The notes beneath the pieces are model-generated. The model saw only the letters and a program-made list of their open reading frames with translations. It made no database searches and was not told the DNA's origin. DNA of 64,000 nucleotides from Methanoculleus sp. (GTDB taxonomy: Archaea; Halobacteriota; Methanomicrobia; Methanomicrobiales; Methanoculleaceae): positions 1 through 64,000 of the forward strand of contig NZ_JAJGBK010000020.1 in the NCBI RefSeq assembly GCF_020696975.1. The letters run 5' to 3'. A program made the position numbers and the translations under genes. Below, one piece after another: positions 33,241 through 42,197 of this stretch; position 1 is the first letter of the stretch, and each line of letters starts with the position of its first letter.

Positions 33241-33343
33241 GTATTTATACCATACGGGTAGTATTATGGCTTATCTGATGCAGTCAGACAAAAAGATTGC
33301 GATTGTCTGACAAATGGCTGACTTCAGGCTGCCAAATGTCAGA
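33241..33343 (+). promoter_or_regulatory. Promoter and multi-repeat operator before RHH-ftsZ
   Basis: TATTTATACC (33241-33250) is the TATA box. Downstream are TCAGACAA (33284-33291), its inverted partner TTGTCTGA (33303-33310), TCTGACA (33306-33312) and TGTCAGA (33337-33343). These are repeated TGTC(T/A)GA half-sites in both orientations, covering the presumed leader of the operon. RHH proteins bind such repeats, so autoregulation is a reasonable guess. Confidence 0.5.
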
Positions 33344-33360
33344 TATGAGTGATTGAGATG

Positions 33361-33537
33361 ATGGATCGGATAACTATCAGATTGCCCCGGCAGCAGGTTG
33401 AGATGCTCGAGAGGCTGGTGGAGGCTGGCGAGTTCCCTACAGTATCGGAGGCTGTGCGGTACTCGGTCAGGGCGCTTCTTGAAAGGCATGGAAACCGTGT
33501 TCTACGCGAGGCCGACCAGATTTCATTCCAAGTTTAG
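33361..33537 (+). CDS. Ribbon-helix-helix regulator upstream of ftsZ
   Basis: 58 residues from ATG 33361 (track starts at GTG 33349), with GAGTGAT about 7 bases upstream. [20 protein letters not shown] is the strand-helix start of an RHH (CopG-like) DNA-binding protein, followed by [20 protein letters not shown] as the second helix. It ends 10 bases before the ftsZ start, its last codons overlapping ftsZ's Shine-Dalgarno sequence (AGGAGG), so it is co-translated with ftsZ. It may control division genes. Confidence 0.88.
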   Translation: MDRITIRLPRQQVEMLERLVEAGEFPTVSEAVRYSVRALLERHGNRVLREADQISFQV

Positions 33538-33547
33538 GAGGTATGCA

Positions 33548-34669
33548 ATGCAGACGATCATCAACGAGGCGTTGAAACACGCAGAACGTGAAAAGTACCT
33601 GAAGACGGACTCGGTTGAGGAAGACGATATCCTCGGCCAGCCACGGATTGTCATCGTAGGATGTGGTGGTGCAGGCAACAACACCATCAACCGCCTGTAC
33701 CATATGCAGGTGAGCGGCGCGGAGACGATTGCGATCAATACGGACAAGCAGCACCTGGACATGATCCAGGCTGACAAGAGGGTGCTTGTCGGCAAATCGC
33801 TTACAAAAGGCCTTGGAGCCGGTGGGTTTCCGGACGTCGGCAGACGGGCGGCCGAGATGGCCCGGCCGACCCTTGAAGGTCTGCTCGCGGACGCTGACCT
33901 TGTCTTCATAACTGCCGGTATGGGTGGGGGCACCGGTACCGGAACCGCTCCGGTCGTCGCTCAGATCGCAAAAGAGCAGGGAGCGATCGTCGTCGGCATG
34001 GTCAGTTACCCGTTCCAGGTCGAGAAGGCACGGCTTCTCCGGGCAGAAGAGGGGCTTGAAGCGCTCTCCGCCTCTGCCGACTCGGTGATTGTGCTCGACA
34101 ACAACCGTCTCATCAAGTACGTGCCGAACCTCCCGCTCGGCCAGGCATTCTCGGTCATGGACCAGCTCATCGCGGAGACCGTCAAGGGCATCAGCGAGAC
34201 GATCACGGAGCCTTCGCTCATTAACATCGACTACGCAGACGTGCGTGCCATCATGAGCAAGGGTGGGGTCGCCGTGATGCTCGTCGGCGAGAGCAAACAG
34301 CAGAACAAGGCTGAGAGCGTCGTCCACGAGTGCCTCAACCACCCCCTGCTGGACATCGACTACCGGGGAGCGACAGGGAGCCTCATCCACATCACGGGCG
34401 GCAACGACCTGACCCTCCAGGACGCCGAAGAGATAGCAAGTTCACTGACCTACGAACTCGACCCCCATGCAGACGTCATCTGGGGAGCGCGGGTGAACAG
34501 CGATTACGAAGGAAGAGTTCGCGTCATGGCGGTCATGACCGGGGTTAAAAGTGCACAGATCCTCGGAAGCCACCGTGCCTACGAACCGGTGCCGCAGCGG
34601 TCCAGCGCACCTACCGGCAGGCGCATGGTCAGGGATGAAACGAGCGGGCATCTTATCGACTTCCTCTAA
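33548..34669 (+). CDS. ftsZ: Cell-division GTPase FtsZ
   Basis: 373 residues from ATG 33548, with AGGAGGT 6 bases upstream; the track start at 33398 is in the wrong context. The GTP-binding sequence [17 protein letters not shown] near 37-53 and the tubulin signature [15 protein letters not shown] near 125-139 are intact. The T7 loop region ([16 protein letters not shown]) near 225-240 supplies the residues for GTP hydrolysis in the filament. A short archaeal C-terminal tail ([11 protein letters not shown]) replaces the bacterial FtsA-binding end. It forms the division ring. Confidence 0.97.
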   Translation: MQTIINEALKHAEREKYLKTDSVEEDDILGQPRIVIVGCGGAGNNTINRLYHMQVSGAETIAINTDKQHLDMIQADKRVLVGKSLTKGLGAGGFPDVGRRAAEMARPTLEGLLADADLVFITAGMGGGTGTGTAPVVAQIAKEQGAIVVGMVSYPFQVEKARLLRAEEGLEALSASADSVIVLDNNRLIKYVPNLPLGQAFSVMDQLIAETVKGISETITEPSLINIDYADVRAIMSKGGVAVMLVGESKQQNKAESVVHECLNHPLLDIDYRGATGSLIHITGGNDLTLQDAEEIASSLTYELDPHADVIWGARVNSDYEGRVRVMAVMTGVKSAQILGSHRAYEPVPQRSSAPTGRRMVRDETSGHLIDFL

Positions 34670-35024
34670 TCCCCCCTATACTCTCTTTATATCTTTTCGC
34701 GTGGAATCGGTTCCCGGCAGCCTGCCCTCCGGCCCTCTACGAAATACTTAATAGTACAGATGACGTTTGAATTATAGACGTTCTTGTATAATCCCTCCAG
34801 CACGGGGTGTATTGTGCAGGGCGCAGAACCTGCGGGTCTGCGGTTGCCAAGTACCGGGGTTGAACACATGAGCAGACAGATGAATGACGGTCTCGATTGC
34901 GAGTCCGAGAAACGTCTTTTCTTGTGGAGTAGCCGCTACATAAGCCTCCGGTATCCCTGCAGCGCATGGAGCGGTCCTGCTGGTGGGGTATGAGACAGGT
35001 ACCGAATATGAGGATTGGTAGAGA
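34670..35024 (+). other. 355-base gap with promoter and hairpins before the coiled-coil gene
   Basis: TATA-like ACTTAATA lies near 34746. A transcript from there would have a leader of about 250 bases with several short stems, for example GCAGA/TCTGC around ACCTGCGGG near 34822-34842. GACGTT occurs twice around a TATA-like TTGAATTATAG (34763-34781). No known RNA family is recognised and the 69-codon ORF looks incidental. The start of the next gene has little Shine-Dalgarno sequence (GGATTGGTAGAGA). Confidence 0.35.
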
Positions 35025-35885
35025 ATGTTGAACGATCTGATTGAGAAGAGAAAAAAAGTCCTTGCGGAGTCTGAACAGCACAAAGACCGGCGCAACGAAT
35101 TGAACGCGCTCGCCAGCAAAAACGCCCGGGAACGCAACGCCTTAAACACCCAGACCCGCGAATTCGTCGAGGAGGCGCAGCAGCATAAAGAGCAGCGGGA
35201 TAAGATCAACGAGGACGTTCAGGCGCTGAAAGACCAGAGGAACGAGTACAACGACAAGGCCAACGCGCTCTTCGATGAGATAGAGGCCTTCAAGAAGGAG
35301 CACGGCAACCTCCGGAACCGGGGCATCAAGGAACTGCAGAAGCAGATCGAGCACCTGGAGTTCAAGCAGCAGACCGAGGTCTACAGCACCGACAAAGAGC
35401 GCGAACTGATCGAGAAGATCAAGCAGTTGAAGGCGGCGGCAAAGGATCAGGAGGCCGAGTTCGAGCAGAACAAGGAGATGCGGACGAAACTCACTGACGC
35501 GCGCGAGTTTCGGAGGCTGGCTTCCGAGATCCACAAGGAGGTCACCGAGAAGGCTGAGGCGGCCCAGCAGCACCACGACCTGATGGTGGAGGCATACCGG
35601 AAAGCCGATAAGTCTCGTGAGGAGGCTGACCTAGCCCACCAGCAGTTTGTTGAAGCCCAGGAGGCGGCGGATGAAGAGCACAAGCAGTTCATTGCCTGCC
35701 AGAAGGAACTCCGGGATTATGACAAGGTGATCTCGGGTCTGCGGAAGAAGACCAAGAAGACCAAAGTCACCAAGGAACAGAAGGCCGTCCGGAAAGAGGC
35801 GGAGCGCGTCTTCCAGCAGTTCCGTGACGGTGAGAAGATCACGACCGACGATCTGCTCCTGCTTCAGCGTGCAAAACTCATTTAA
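35025..35885 (+). CDS. Archaeal long coiled-coil protein
   Basis: 286 residues, nearly all predicted helix, rich in Glu, Lys, Gln and Asn. Heptad-like patterns run from LIEKRKKVLAESEQHKDRRN at the start to EERVFQQ-type segments near the end. The central GNLRNRGIKELQKQIEHLEF near 95-115 is a short less regular stretch, and the C-terminus has KKTKKTKVTKEQKAVRKEAE and DGEKITTDDLLLLQR. This is a conserved euryarchaeal protein, sometimes annotated as phosphoserine-phosphatase-like because of weak matches; I see no phosphatase motif. A role as a structural or ribosome-linked protein is only possible. TTTTTT follows the stop. Confidence 0.85.
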   Translation: MLNDLIEKRKKVLAESEQHKDRRNELNALASKNARERNALNTQTREFVEEAQQHKEQRDKINEDVQALKDQRNEYNDKANALFDEIEAFKKEHGNLRNRGIKELQKQIEHLEFKQQTEVYSTDKERELIEKIKQLKAAAKDQEAEFEQNKEMRTKLTDAREFRRLASEIHKEVTEKAEAAQQHHDLMVEAYRKADKSREEADLAHQQFVEAQEAADEEHKQFIACQKELRDYDKVISGLRKKTKKTKVTKEQKAVRKEAERVFQQFRDGEKITTDDLLLLQRAKLI

Positions 35886-35888
35886 TAC

Positions 35889-35894
35889 TTTTTT
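35889..35894 (+). terminator. T-run after the coiled-coil gene
   Basis: Six T (ATACTTTTTTCC), 3 bases after the stop codon. A TATA box for the next gene (TTATTTAATA, about 35910-35919) follows at once. Confidence 0.4.
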
Positions 35895-35943
35895 CCACCT
35901 TCGCTGCAAATTATTTAATAGATCTGAGGCGATGTTCTATTGC

Positions 35944-37068
35944 ATGGCAAAGGAGCGGACGCTTGTCCTCTGTGTCGATCGTGATGACGATCTCGGGTTT
36001 AAAGCCCGGGTTGAAGGTCCCATCGTAGGCAGAGAGGCATGCCTCCATGCGGCAACGTCCCTTGGTCTGGCCGACTCTGAAGACTCCGACGTCAACGCGA
36101 TCTTCGAGACGATCAAACTCTATGACGAACTTGTCGGGAGGGGGGAAGAGGTTGCCGTCGCTGTCATATGCGGTAACCACATGAACCTGCTCGACGGGGA
36201 CCGGCGGATAGCCTCCAGTCTCGACGCGATTCTCATGGCTACGAATGTCACCAACTGTATTCTGGTGACGGACGGCGCTGAGGACGAGTATGTCCTTCCG
36301 ATCATCCAGTCCCGGGTGCCGGTCAGCAGCGTGCGGAGGGTCGTGGTCAACCAGATGCCGAACCTCGAAGGGACGTACTATATCCTCAAGCGGCTCCTGG
36401 ATGACCCGAAGGTCTCAAAGCTCGTGCTCGTGCCGCTTGGTCTTGCCATGCTCCTCTACGCAGTGGGATACCTGCTGGGATACCCCGAAGGCGCAACCAT
36501 CGTCGTTGTCGGTGTCGTCGGCACCTACCTGCTCTTCAAGGGCATGGGGATCGACGAGGTCTTCGGTTACCTGATCGGATCGCTACGAACGTCGCTGCAT
36601 GGCGGCAGATTCACCTTCGTCTCGTACATCACTGCAATACTGCTGGGGATCGTCGGGGTTATCCTCGGGCTGACGAGTCTTTTAGAATACTATACCTCTT
36701 TCGGTCTCTTCTTCCAGATCCTGGCGTTTATATACGGCGCCATTGCCTGGTTCACTGCCGCCGGCCTCGTCGCATCGGTGGGAAAGATCATCGATGTCTT
36801 CTTAAACGAACGAGAGGCGATCCGGCGGGTGGTCGCCCTGCCGTTCTTTGTGCTTGCCATAGGAGCCATCGCCTACGGGGCAAGCATCTACATCCTCTCG
36901 ATCAGCGAGATCCCCGGATTCCCGATCGCGGACGATGTCGGTGTGAGATACATCATCTTCGCCACCATCGGTGGACTCTTCTGCGCCTTCCTCGGCGTCT
37001 ACCTCCAGTCGCTCCTCGGGCGGTGGGGGGATGAGCGTGAGCTGGTTGCGCTGAAGAGAGGGGCATGA
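35944..37068 (+). CDS. DUF373-family membrane protein
   Basis: 374 residues from ATG 35944 (MAKERTLVLC), placed about 25-34 bases after TTATTTAATA, so the transcript is probably leaderless; ATG 35932 is the alternative. The N-terminal 150 residues form a soluble alpha/beta domain with LVLCVDRDDDLGFKA and LVTDGAEDEYVLPIIQSRVP, the archaeal DUF373 signatures. The C-terminal part has six or seven membrane helices (YAVGYLLGYPEGATIVVVGV onward). The Asp-rich first motif hints at a metal or nucleotide site. Function unknown. Confidence 0.88.
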   Translation: MAKERTLVLCVDRDDDLGFKARVEGPIVGREACLHAATSLGLADSEDSDVNAIFETIKLYDELVGRGEEVAVAVICGNHMNLLDGDRRIASSLDAILMATNVTNCILVTDGAEDEYVLPIIQSRVPVSSVRRVVVNQMPNLEGTYYILKRLLDDPKVSKLVLVPLGLAMLLYAVGYLLGYPEGATIVVVGVVGTYLLFKGMGIDEVFGYLIGSLRTSLHGGRFTFVSYITAILLGIVGVILGLTSLLEYYTSFGLFFQILAFIYGAIAWFTAAGLVASVGKIIDVFLNEREAIRRVVALPFFVLAIGAIAYGASIYILSISEIPGFPIADDVGVRYIIFATIGGLFCAFLGVYLQSLLGRWGDERELVALKRGA

Positions 37069-37077
37069 GTCAACCCC

Positions 37078-37308
37078 TTATTTCTCAACGACGTAGCGGA
37101 TGAAGCGTTTCGGCCCGATACTGACGATATTAAGGAGCATCGCAAGGATATGGATGGGGCTCAGGCGGTACTTTCCCATCTCGCGGTACCGCCGCAGCGA
37201 TGCAATGATGGGGCGGTCAACCTGGACGAGCCTCCGCGAGGGCTGGTACGATCTCGTACTGCACGGGCTCCCGGCCACAAACGCAGCCGGGAAGTGAGCC
37301 GCGGTCAT
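37078..37308 (-). CDS. Small basic ORF, possibly a gene remnant
   Basis: 76 codons. The last 50 residues (VDRPIIASLRRYREMGKYRL, then SPIHILAMLLNIVSIGPKRF) look protein-like and carry typical codon choice, but the first 25 do not, and there is no Shine-Dalgarno sequence or TATA box at the start. It could be the 3' remnant of a longer gene or a small gene starting at an internal codon. Unrecognised. The gap up to 37463 shows no other gene. Confidence 0.35.
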   Translation of the reverse strand: MTAAHFPAAFVAGSPCSTRSYQPSRRLVQVDRPIIASLRRYREMGKYRLSPIHILAMLLNIVSIGPKRFIRYVVEK

Positions 37309-37463
37309 ACCGCTGCCTCTCCAGAAAGATTGTATTCCCTACAGGCTGTTTTGAGAATGCCGATGTCCCGTCAAGGACGCTCTAACGCTGTACTCGGGAT
37401 ACCTACAGGTAACGCCGGGATGTCGCCTCCGCAGGCCGACGCACAGATGACCGTTCTCCAGGG

Positions 37464-37907
37464 TTAAGCGAAGTATCCAAGACCCTCGGGGAAGTCACTG
37501 ATATTCTCGTAGTGTCTGGTATCCTGCGGGGTGATGATGGTGAGCGAGGGAATAGTCACGCCGAACCGGTGTGCAGGGAACCAGTATGACCCCTGCCCGT
37601 AGTCTTCCGACGCGTTGTCCACGTATACTTCGATGCGGGCGAGATCGAGACGCTCAACCCTTGCGTCGTTGAAGTTCAGTACATTCAGCGCCTTCTGTTT
37701 CAGGTCGGCTTTTCCAAGGAGGAGTACGAGGAGACCGATGCCCCCGTCGATCGTATAGTTCATGGTGATGAGGGCATCCCCCTTCTCCAGCTGGATGGTG
37801 ACATCTTTGACCGTGATGTAACTGTATCGCCCCTCCCCTCCTGCCGCTACAGGAACGATGAGAGCGGAGATCAGCATCAGCACCATGCCGAGCGTCACCC
37901 ATTTCAT
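37464..37907 (-). CDS. Secreted protein of unknown function, 147 residues
   Basis: Signal peptide MKWVTLGMVLMLISALIVPV with cleavage near VAAGG. The mature part is one beta-rich domain (YITVKDVTIQLEKGDALITM near 30-50). Its second half has LDLARIEVYVDNASEDYGQG and FPAHRFGVTIPSLTIITPQ. One weak hydrophobic stretch (GIGLLVLLLG) lies inside. No cysteines. TTTTATGA on the minus strand about 28-35 bases before the ATG is a likely TATA box. Looks like an envelope protein of methanogens; function unknown. Confidence 0.72.
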   Translation of the reverse strand: MKWVTLGMVLMLISALIVPVAAGGEGRYSYITVKDVTIQLEKGDALITMNYTIDGGIGLLVLLLGKADLKQKALNVLNFNDARVERLDLARIEVYVDNASEDYGQGSYWFPAHRFGVTIPSLTIITPQDTRHYENISDFPEGLGYFA

Positions 37908-38147
37908 ACTACAATAATTATAGAAGGGGTCATAAAACCTTTATGGTCAATCCTGGGCCTGAGAGGCATTATACGAGAATATCGCCCGGATCGCCCTCAA
38001 AAGGACGGGTTTTAGGGTACCCTTGCAACCTGTAGCGCGGCAGCGGGTATCCCGGTGTGGTTTAGGACGGCCTGAACTGGACGAGGAGCGGGGGAAAACC
38101 GCTCGCCGTCGTCTTCAAAAGCACGTTAAAATTGGTGATGTAAGATC

Positions 38148-38423
38148 TCACTTTGCATGAGCGAGAACGATCTCGATACTTGAGACGTTCGTCTTCCCCG
38201 TATCGGTGTCAATCATCTCGGTCGATGTGAAGATCTCTTTCTTGTTCACGTTCTCTAAGAATCGGTTGAGTGCGATCTCTGCCGTATCGACTGCGCGTGA
38301 GATCGCCTTCCCCCGGGCCTTGATCGCGACCTCCTCTGCTCCGTTGTTGAACTGGGTGACCACCGCGAGCACGTAATTCATGACTGGTTTGTTTCCAACG
38401 AATACTGTGTTATCCTTTATCAT
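38148..38423 (-). CDS. albA: Alba chromatin protein
   Basis: 91 residues, standard Alba size. [20 protein letters not shown] opens the family fold, [20 protein letters not shown] near 36-55 is the DNA-binding loop and helix with the lysine region acetylated in Sulfolobus Alba (family knowledge), and [12 protein letters not shown] is the last strand. It binds double-stranded DNA and RNA. It is the last gene of the minus-strand run, 13 bases after asd. Confidence 0.95.
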   Translation of the reverse strand: MIKDNTVFVGNKPVMNYVLAVVTQFNNGAEEVAIKARGKAISRAVDTAEIALNRFLENVNKKEIFTSTEMIDTDTGKTNVSSIEIVLAHAK

Positions 38424-38436
38424 TAGCCCACCTCGT

Positions 38437-39459
38437 CTAAAGATACTTCCTCGAGTATATCAGTTCTGCGTTGAGGACGGATGCGCCTGCAGCCCCACGG
38501 ATGGTGTTGTGCCCGAGCGCAACGAACCGCAACCCTTCCCGAATTCTCCCGACAGAGACGGTCATGCCCCGCCCCCGGTTACGGTCAAGCCGTGGCTGCG
38601 GACGGTCATTCTGGTCGAGGAGCTCAATTGCCTTTGCCGGCTGTAAGGGTAGATTGCTTAAGGGTGACTTAAAGGTTGCGTAAACTTTTTTCACCTCATC
38701 GACTGGCTCCTTCACGTCGACCCAGACTGCAATGGTGTGCCCGTCGATGACGGGAACTCGGTGACAGCTCGCGCTCACGCGGAACGGAGCTGGGATCACC
38801 TCGGAGCCGTTGAACGTTCCCATGATCTTGATCGTCTCCGTCTCTATCTTCTCCTCCTCGGAGCCGATGTAGGGGACAACGTTGTCGTAGATGTCCATGG
38901 CGGAGACGCCGCTAAACCCGCCTCCCGAGATTGCCTGCATGGTTGCGGCACGAACATCGTGGAACTCGAACGATCTGAGGGGTGCAAGGGCCAGTGCAAG
39001 GACGATCGTGGAGCAGTTCGGGTTGGTCACAATGAACCCCCCACGCCCGCGGTCCCGCTGGACGTCGATCAGCCCCAGGTGATCCGGGTTGACCTCAGGG
39101 ATCACCAGCGGGACGTCGGGGTCCATGCGATGCGACCGGGCGTTGCTGCAGACACCGATGCCTGCGTCGGCGATCGCGGTCTCAAGAGGCGTTGCCACAT
39201 CCGCGGGCAGTGCCGAGAAGACAAGGTCACAGTCTTTGACGCTCTCGACGGTTGTGGGAGTGACGACAATATCACTGACGCTCTCCGGGTACGGCGCATC
39301 CAGGCGCCAGTTGACCACCCTGCCATACGGTTTTCCTGCACTCCGTTCAGAAGCGGTGAGAGCCTTGAGATGAAACCAGGGATGATCCGCTAAAAGCTGA
39401 ACGAAGCGCTGTCCCACCGCACCTGTGGCACCAAGCACTCCTACATTAATCATAGACAA
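38437..39459 (-). CDS. asd: Aspartate-semialdehyde dehydrogenase
   Basis: 340 residues. NADP-binding loop [18 protein letters not shown] near 5-22; catalytic Cys in [16 protein letters not shown] near 150; [12 protein letters not shown] near 185; and the general base His in [14 protein letters not shown] near 230. It reduces aspartyl phosphate to aspartate semialdehyde for lysine, threonine and methionine. The start is ATG 39459 (MSMINVG) or two codons later. It follows the ferredoxin gene by 39 bases in the dap run; TTTTAATA upstream could give an extra promoter. Confidence 0.96.
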   Translation of the reverse strand: MSMINVGVLGATGAVGQRFVQLLADHPWFHLKALTASERSAGKPYGRVVNWRLDAPYPESVSDIVVTPTTVESVKDCDLVFSALPADVATPLETAIADAGIGVCSNARSHRMDPDVPLVIPEVNPDHLGLIDVQRDRGRGGFIVTNPNCSTIVLALALAPLRSFEFHDVRAATMQAISGGGFSGVSAMDIYDNVVPYIGSEEEKIETETIKIMGTFNGSEVIPAPFRVSASCHRVPVIDGHTIAVWVDVKEPVDEVKKVYATFKSPLSNLPLQPAKAIELLDQNDRPQPRLDRNRGRGMTVSVGRIREGLRFVALGHNTIRGAAGASVLNAELIYSRKYL

Positions 39460-39498
39460 AATATCTGTAGTGTAGGTGGTATTAAAAGAGATGGTTTT

Positions 39499-39672
39499 TT
39501 ATTCCATCGATATTGCTTCAGACGGGCACTCGTCGACGCAGGTCTCGCAATCGACGCAGAGATCGACGTCTATCTTTGCCTTGCCGTCTTCCATCTGAAT
39601 CGCGGAAGCCGGACAGATGTCCACACAGGTCTCACAGGCGGTACACTTCTCAATATCAACAATTGCTGGCAC
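39499..39672 (-). CDS. 2[4Fe-4S] ferredoxin (GTG start)
   Basis: 57 residues, absent from the ORF track. Reading from GTG 39672 with GGAGGA just upstream gives MPAIVDIEKCTACETCVDIC..., with two clusters: CTACETCVDICP and CVDCETCVDECP, each C-x2-C-x2-C-x3-C-P. It ends EAISME. A small soluble electron carrier. It lies between dapB (95 bases) and asd (39 bases) in the lysine run; a link to that pathway is unproven. Confidence 0.93.
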   Translation of the reverse strand: MPAIVDIEKCTACETCVDICPASAIQMEDGKAKIDVDLCVDCETCVDECPSEAISME

Positions 39673-39767
39673 TTTTTCTCCTCCAAATTACGCTACGAGT
39701 ATATCAACATAATTTACAAGGGTATCAAAAATAAGTTTTGCTTCTCCAGATGGAACGGGCGCACCAC

Positions 39768-40526
39768 TCACAGTCCAAGGACTTCCTGCATGGAGTGGAT
39801 GCGTGGCTCCTTTCCGGAGACCCACCGGGCGGCCCGGACCGCGCCCTGCGCGAAGATTGCCCGGTCGTAGGCCCTATGAGAGATCTCGATGCACTCAAAG
39901 TTTCCTGCGAAGAGGACCGCATGATCGCCGACGATATCGCCGCCGCGGATGACGTGCACCCCGATCTCATCCTTCCGCTCGGTCTCGCCGACGCGGCCGT
40001 AGGCTTTCTCGCGGTTCCCGAGTTCCTGGTCAAGGATCTCGAGGATGGTCTTTGCCGTGCCGCTCGGGGCATCCTTCTTGTGGCGGTGGTGGGCCTCGGT
40101 GACCTCGATATCGTAGTCGCCAAGCTCGCGGGCGGCCTCCCGCACGAGTTTCCAGAAGATATTGACGCCGACAGAGAAGTTGCTCGATATCACCGCGGGG
40201 ACGTTTCCTTCGACGGCGGCCCGGATTGCTTCCCGCTGTTCGGGGGAGAACCCTGTCGTCCCGACGATGAGCGCCACGTTGTTCCTGGCTGCCGCCTTGA
40301 TGTTCTCGACCGCAGCGGCGGCAACGGTGAAGTCGATGAGGACGTCGGGCTTCTTCTCTTTCAGGAACTCATCGATCCGGTCAGCAACGACCACTTCCTT
40401 CCCAAAGATCGCCCCTTCCCGTATGTCGATGCCACCAACGAGTTCCATATCCGGGGCTTCAACGACGATCCGGCCGATGTTGGTCCCCATGCGGCCCAGG
40501 GCCCCGGCGATGACGACTTTAATCAT
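39768..40526 (-). CDS. dapB: 4-hydroxy-tetrahydrodipicolinate reductase
   Basis: 252 residues. NAD(P)-binding loop VVIAGALGRMGTNIGRIV at the N-terminus; IVGTTGFSPEQ near 93; SSNFSVGVNIFWKLV near 120; and the family motif EAHHRHKKDAPSGTA near 147-161 with catalytic His and Lys. It reduces the DapA product on the way to lysine. Its start overlaps the dapA end by 8 bases. Confidence 0.96.
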   Translation of the reverse strand: MIKVVIAGALGRMGTNIGRIVVEAPDMELVGGIDIREGAIFGKEVVVADRIDEFLKEKKPDVLIDFTVAAAAVENIKAAARNNVALIVGTTGFSPEQREAIRAAVEGNVPAVISSNFSVGVNIFWKLVREAARELGDYDIEVTEAHHRHKKDAPSGTAKTILEILDQELGNREKAYGRVGETERKDEIGVHVIRGGDIVGDHAVLFAGNFECIEISHRAYDRAIFAQGAVRAARWVSGKEPRIHSMQEVLGL

Positions 40527-41394
40527 AGTTTGCCAGCACCTTTCTCAGTTGTTCCGTCTTCTGTCCGTCCAATTCGTCGAGCGGGAGCCGCACGGGACCC
40601 GCGGCCATGCCGAGGAGTTCCACTGCTTTCTTCACGGGGATGGGGTTTGTGTCAATAAACATCGCCCGCATAAGGGGAGCGAGCTCGTAGTGCAGGTCAT
40701 CTGCGCGGGCAAGGTCGCCTGCCCGGAAGGCTTCGTACATCTGCACCATCCGGCCGGGGTCGACGTTTGCGGCAACCGAGATCACGCCCGCTCCCCCCAG
40801 GGCAAGGACGGGGAGTGTCATGGCATCGTCCCCGGAGAGCACGATGAAGTCCTCGTCCCGGGTCTCTTCGATGATGCGGGAGATCTGGGTGATGTCGCCG
40901 CTGGCCTCCTTGATCCCGACGATGTTCGGGTGTCTCGCCAGTTCCGCCACCAGGTCGGGCTGGAGGTTCTGCCCCGTCCGGCCGGGGACGTTGTAGAGGA
41001 TGATCGGGAGATCAAGGTCGGCGAGGCTCGTGAAATGCTTGATGAGCCCGGAGCGGTTCGGCTTGTTGTAGTACGGGCTGATGACGAGAGCCCCGTCGGC
41101 ACCCACATCCTTTGCCGACCGGGTCAGGCGGATCGCCTCGGCGGTGTTGTTCGACCCGGTCCCGGCGAGCACCGGCACCCGTCCGTTGACAACCTCGACG
41201 GCCTCTCCGATCACCTGTTCGTGCTCCTCGAACGTGAGCGTCGCGGACTCCCCGGTCGACCCGCAGGGCACGATACCGTGGACTCCACGTTGAAGCAATG
41301 ACTCAATGTTGGACCGTAATCCTTCAAGATCGAGACTCGACCCGGAGTCCCGGTGAAAAGGAGTAATGATTGCCGGAAGGATTCCCTCAAACAT
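40519..41394 (-). CDS. dapA: 4-hydroxy-tetrahydrodipicolinate synthase
   Basis: 291 residues. MFEGILPAIITPFHRDSG is the classic start. GIVPCGSTGESATLTFEEH near 38-56 binds the keto acid, the Tyr in LYNVPGRTG near 130 and the Schiff-base Lys in VGIKEASGDI near 160 are present. It condenses pyruvate with aspartate semialdehyde. It lies between rps17e (11 bases before) and dapB (overlapping). Confidence 0.97.
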   Translation of the reverse strand: MFEGILPAIITPFHRDSGSSLDLEGLRSNIESLLQRGVHGIVPCGSTGESATLTFEEHEQVIGEAVEVVNGRVPVLAGTGSNNTAEAIRLTRSAKDVGADGALVISPYYNKPNRSGLIKHFTSLADLDLPIILYNVPGRTGQNLQPDLVAELARHPNIVGIKEASGDITQISRIIEETRDEDFIVLSGDDAMTLPVLALGGAGVISVAANVDPGRMVQMYEAFRAGDLARADDLHYELAPLMRAMFIDTNPIPVKKAVELLGMAAGPVRLPLDELDGQKTEQLRKVLANYD

Positions 41395-41404
41395 ATAGTG
41401 AGGT

Positions 41405-41593
41405 TTACCGCTTCCTGGTATTTATCTTTCTTGAGATGTATCCGGCGACCCTGTTCCGGACGTACTTGCTCTCGATTACGGCAACTTCGGAGACAGCGTG
41501 TTTGTTCTCTTCAAAGTCTCCGCTGAACCGATCACGGTGCTTGACGATGAGTTCCTCGCCGAGGTTCTTGATATACGATGGTTTAATTCCCAT
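41405..41593 (-). CDS. rps17e: Ribosomal protein S17e
   Basis: 62 residues, the archaeal short form: MGIKPSYIKNLGEELIVKHR, then FEENKHAVSEVAVIESKYVR and a basic NTRKR end. Part of the small ribosomal subunit in archaea and eukaryotes. It is linked to dapA downstream and thiN upstream (12 bases), a conserved euryarchaeal neighbourhood as far as I recall. Confidence 0.96.
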   Translation of the reverse strand: MGIKPSYIKNLGEELIVKHRDRFSGDFEENKHAVSEVAVIESKYVRNRVAGYISRKINTRKR

Positions 41594-41605
41594 GTGGACC
41601 TTCCC

Positions 41606-42157
41606 TTACAATTGTGCATAGGTAATGCGATTTGACAGTTTAAGAATATTTTGTGCGACCATGACCGGATCCTCCGCAAAGACCCGGATCATCGGCTCGA
41701 TTCCCATGGCCCCCCGGTCGTAGATGACGTCGGGCACGCCTTCCTTACAGCAGGAGGCGATACCCCAGTCCATCGTCTCCACACCCGGCGGCTCTTTTGC
41801 CCGGTCAAAGGAGCAGACCTCGAAGAGGAGGTTTTCGAGCTCCGGGAGGAGCGCCTCGGAGAAGCGGATGTTTGCCGCGCTCCGGACGCGGGAGTCAAAG
41901 CGCATGGCCGTGAGAACGGTCCGGGCTACGTTGCTGCTTGCGCCGAACGCGATCTTCCCGACGGGGTGGACCGTATCGCCGAGCCTCACGATCCGGCCGA
42001 GGATTCCGGCCACGTCGTCCTTGCTCCGCGCGTCGGGCAGGGCGTAGACGATGTTCATTCCGACCTCCGGGATGAGCCGGGCGTCCATCCGTTCGGCAAG
42101 GAGCATTACCGCCTCGTTCAGGCGGTCGATCACCCTCCCGCGCTCTTCGTCTGTCAT
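41606..42157 (-). CDS. Stand-alone ThiN-type thiamine-phosphate synthase
   Basis: 183 residues from ATG 42157, with GAGGGG upstream; the track start adds 21 residues. LIPEVGMNIVYALPDARSKD near 25-44 and GKIAFGASSNVARTVLTAMR near 67-86 are ThiN family signatures. CSFDRAKEPPGVETMDWGIA and the Asp-Arg of VIYDRGAMGIEPMIRVF lie in the C-terminal half. ThiN joins the pyrimidine and thiazole phosphates in archaea; many ThiN are fused to ThiD and this one is single, where some act as regulators instead. Confidence 0.85.
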   Translation of the reverse strand: MTDEERGRVIDRLNEAVMLLAERMDARLIPEVGMNIVYALPDARSKDDVAGILGRIVRLGDTVHPVGKIAFGASSNVARTVLTAMRFDSRVRSAANIRFSEALLPELENLLFEVCSFDRAKEPPGVETMDWGIASCCKEGVPDVIYDRGAMGIEPMIRVFAEDPVMVAQNILKLSNRITYAQL

Positions 42158-42197
42158 GGTCGTACCCCTCAATCCTCGCGCCATATATGGGTTATGC

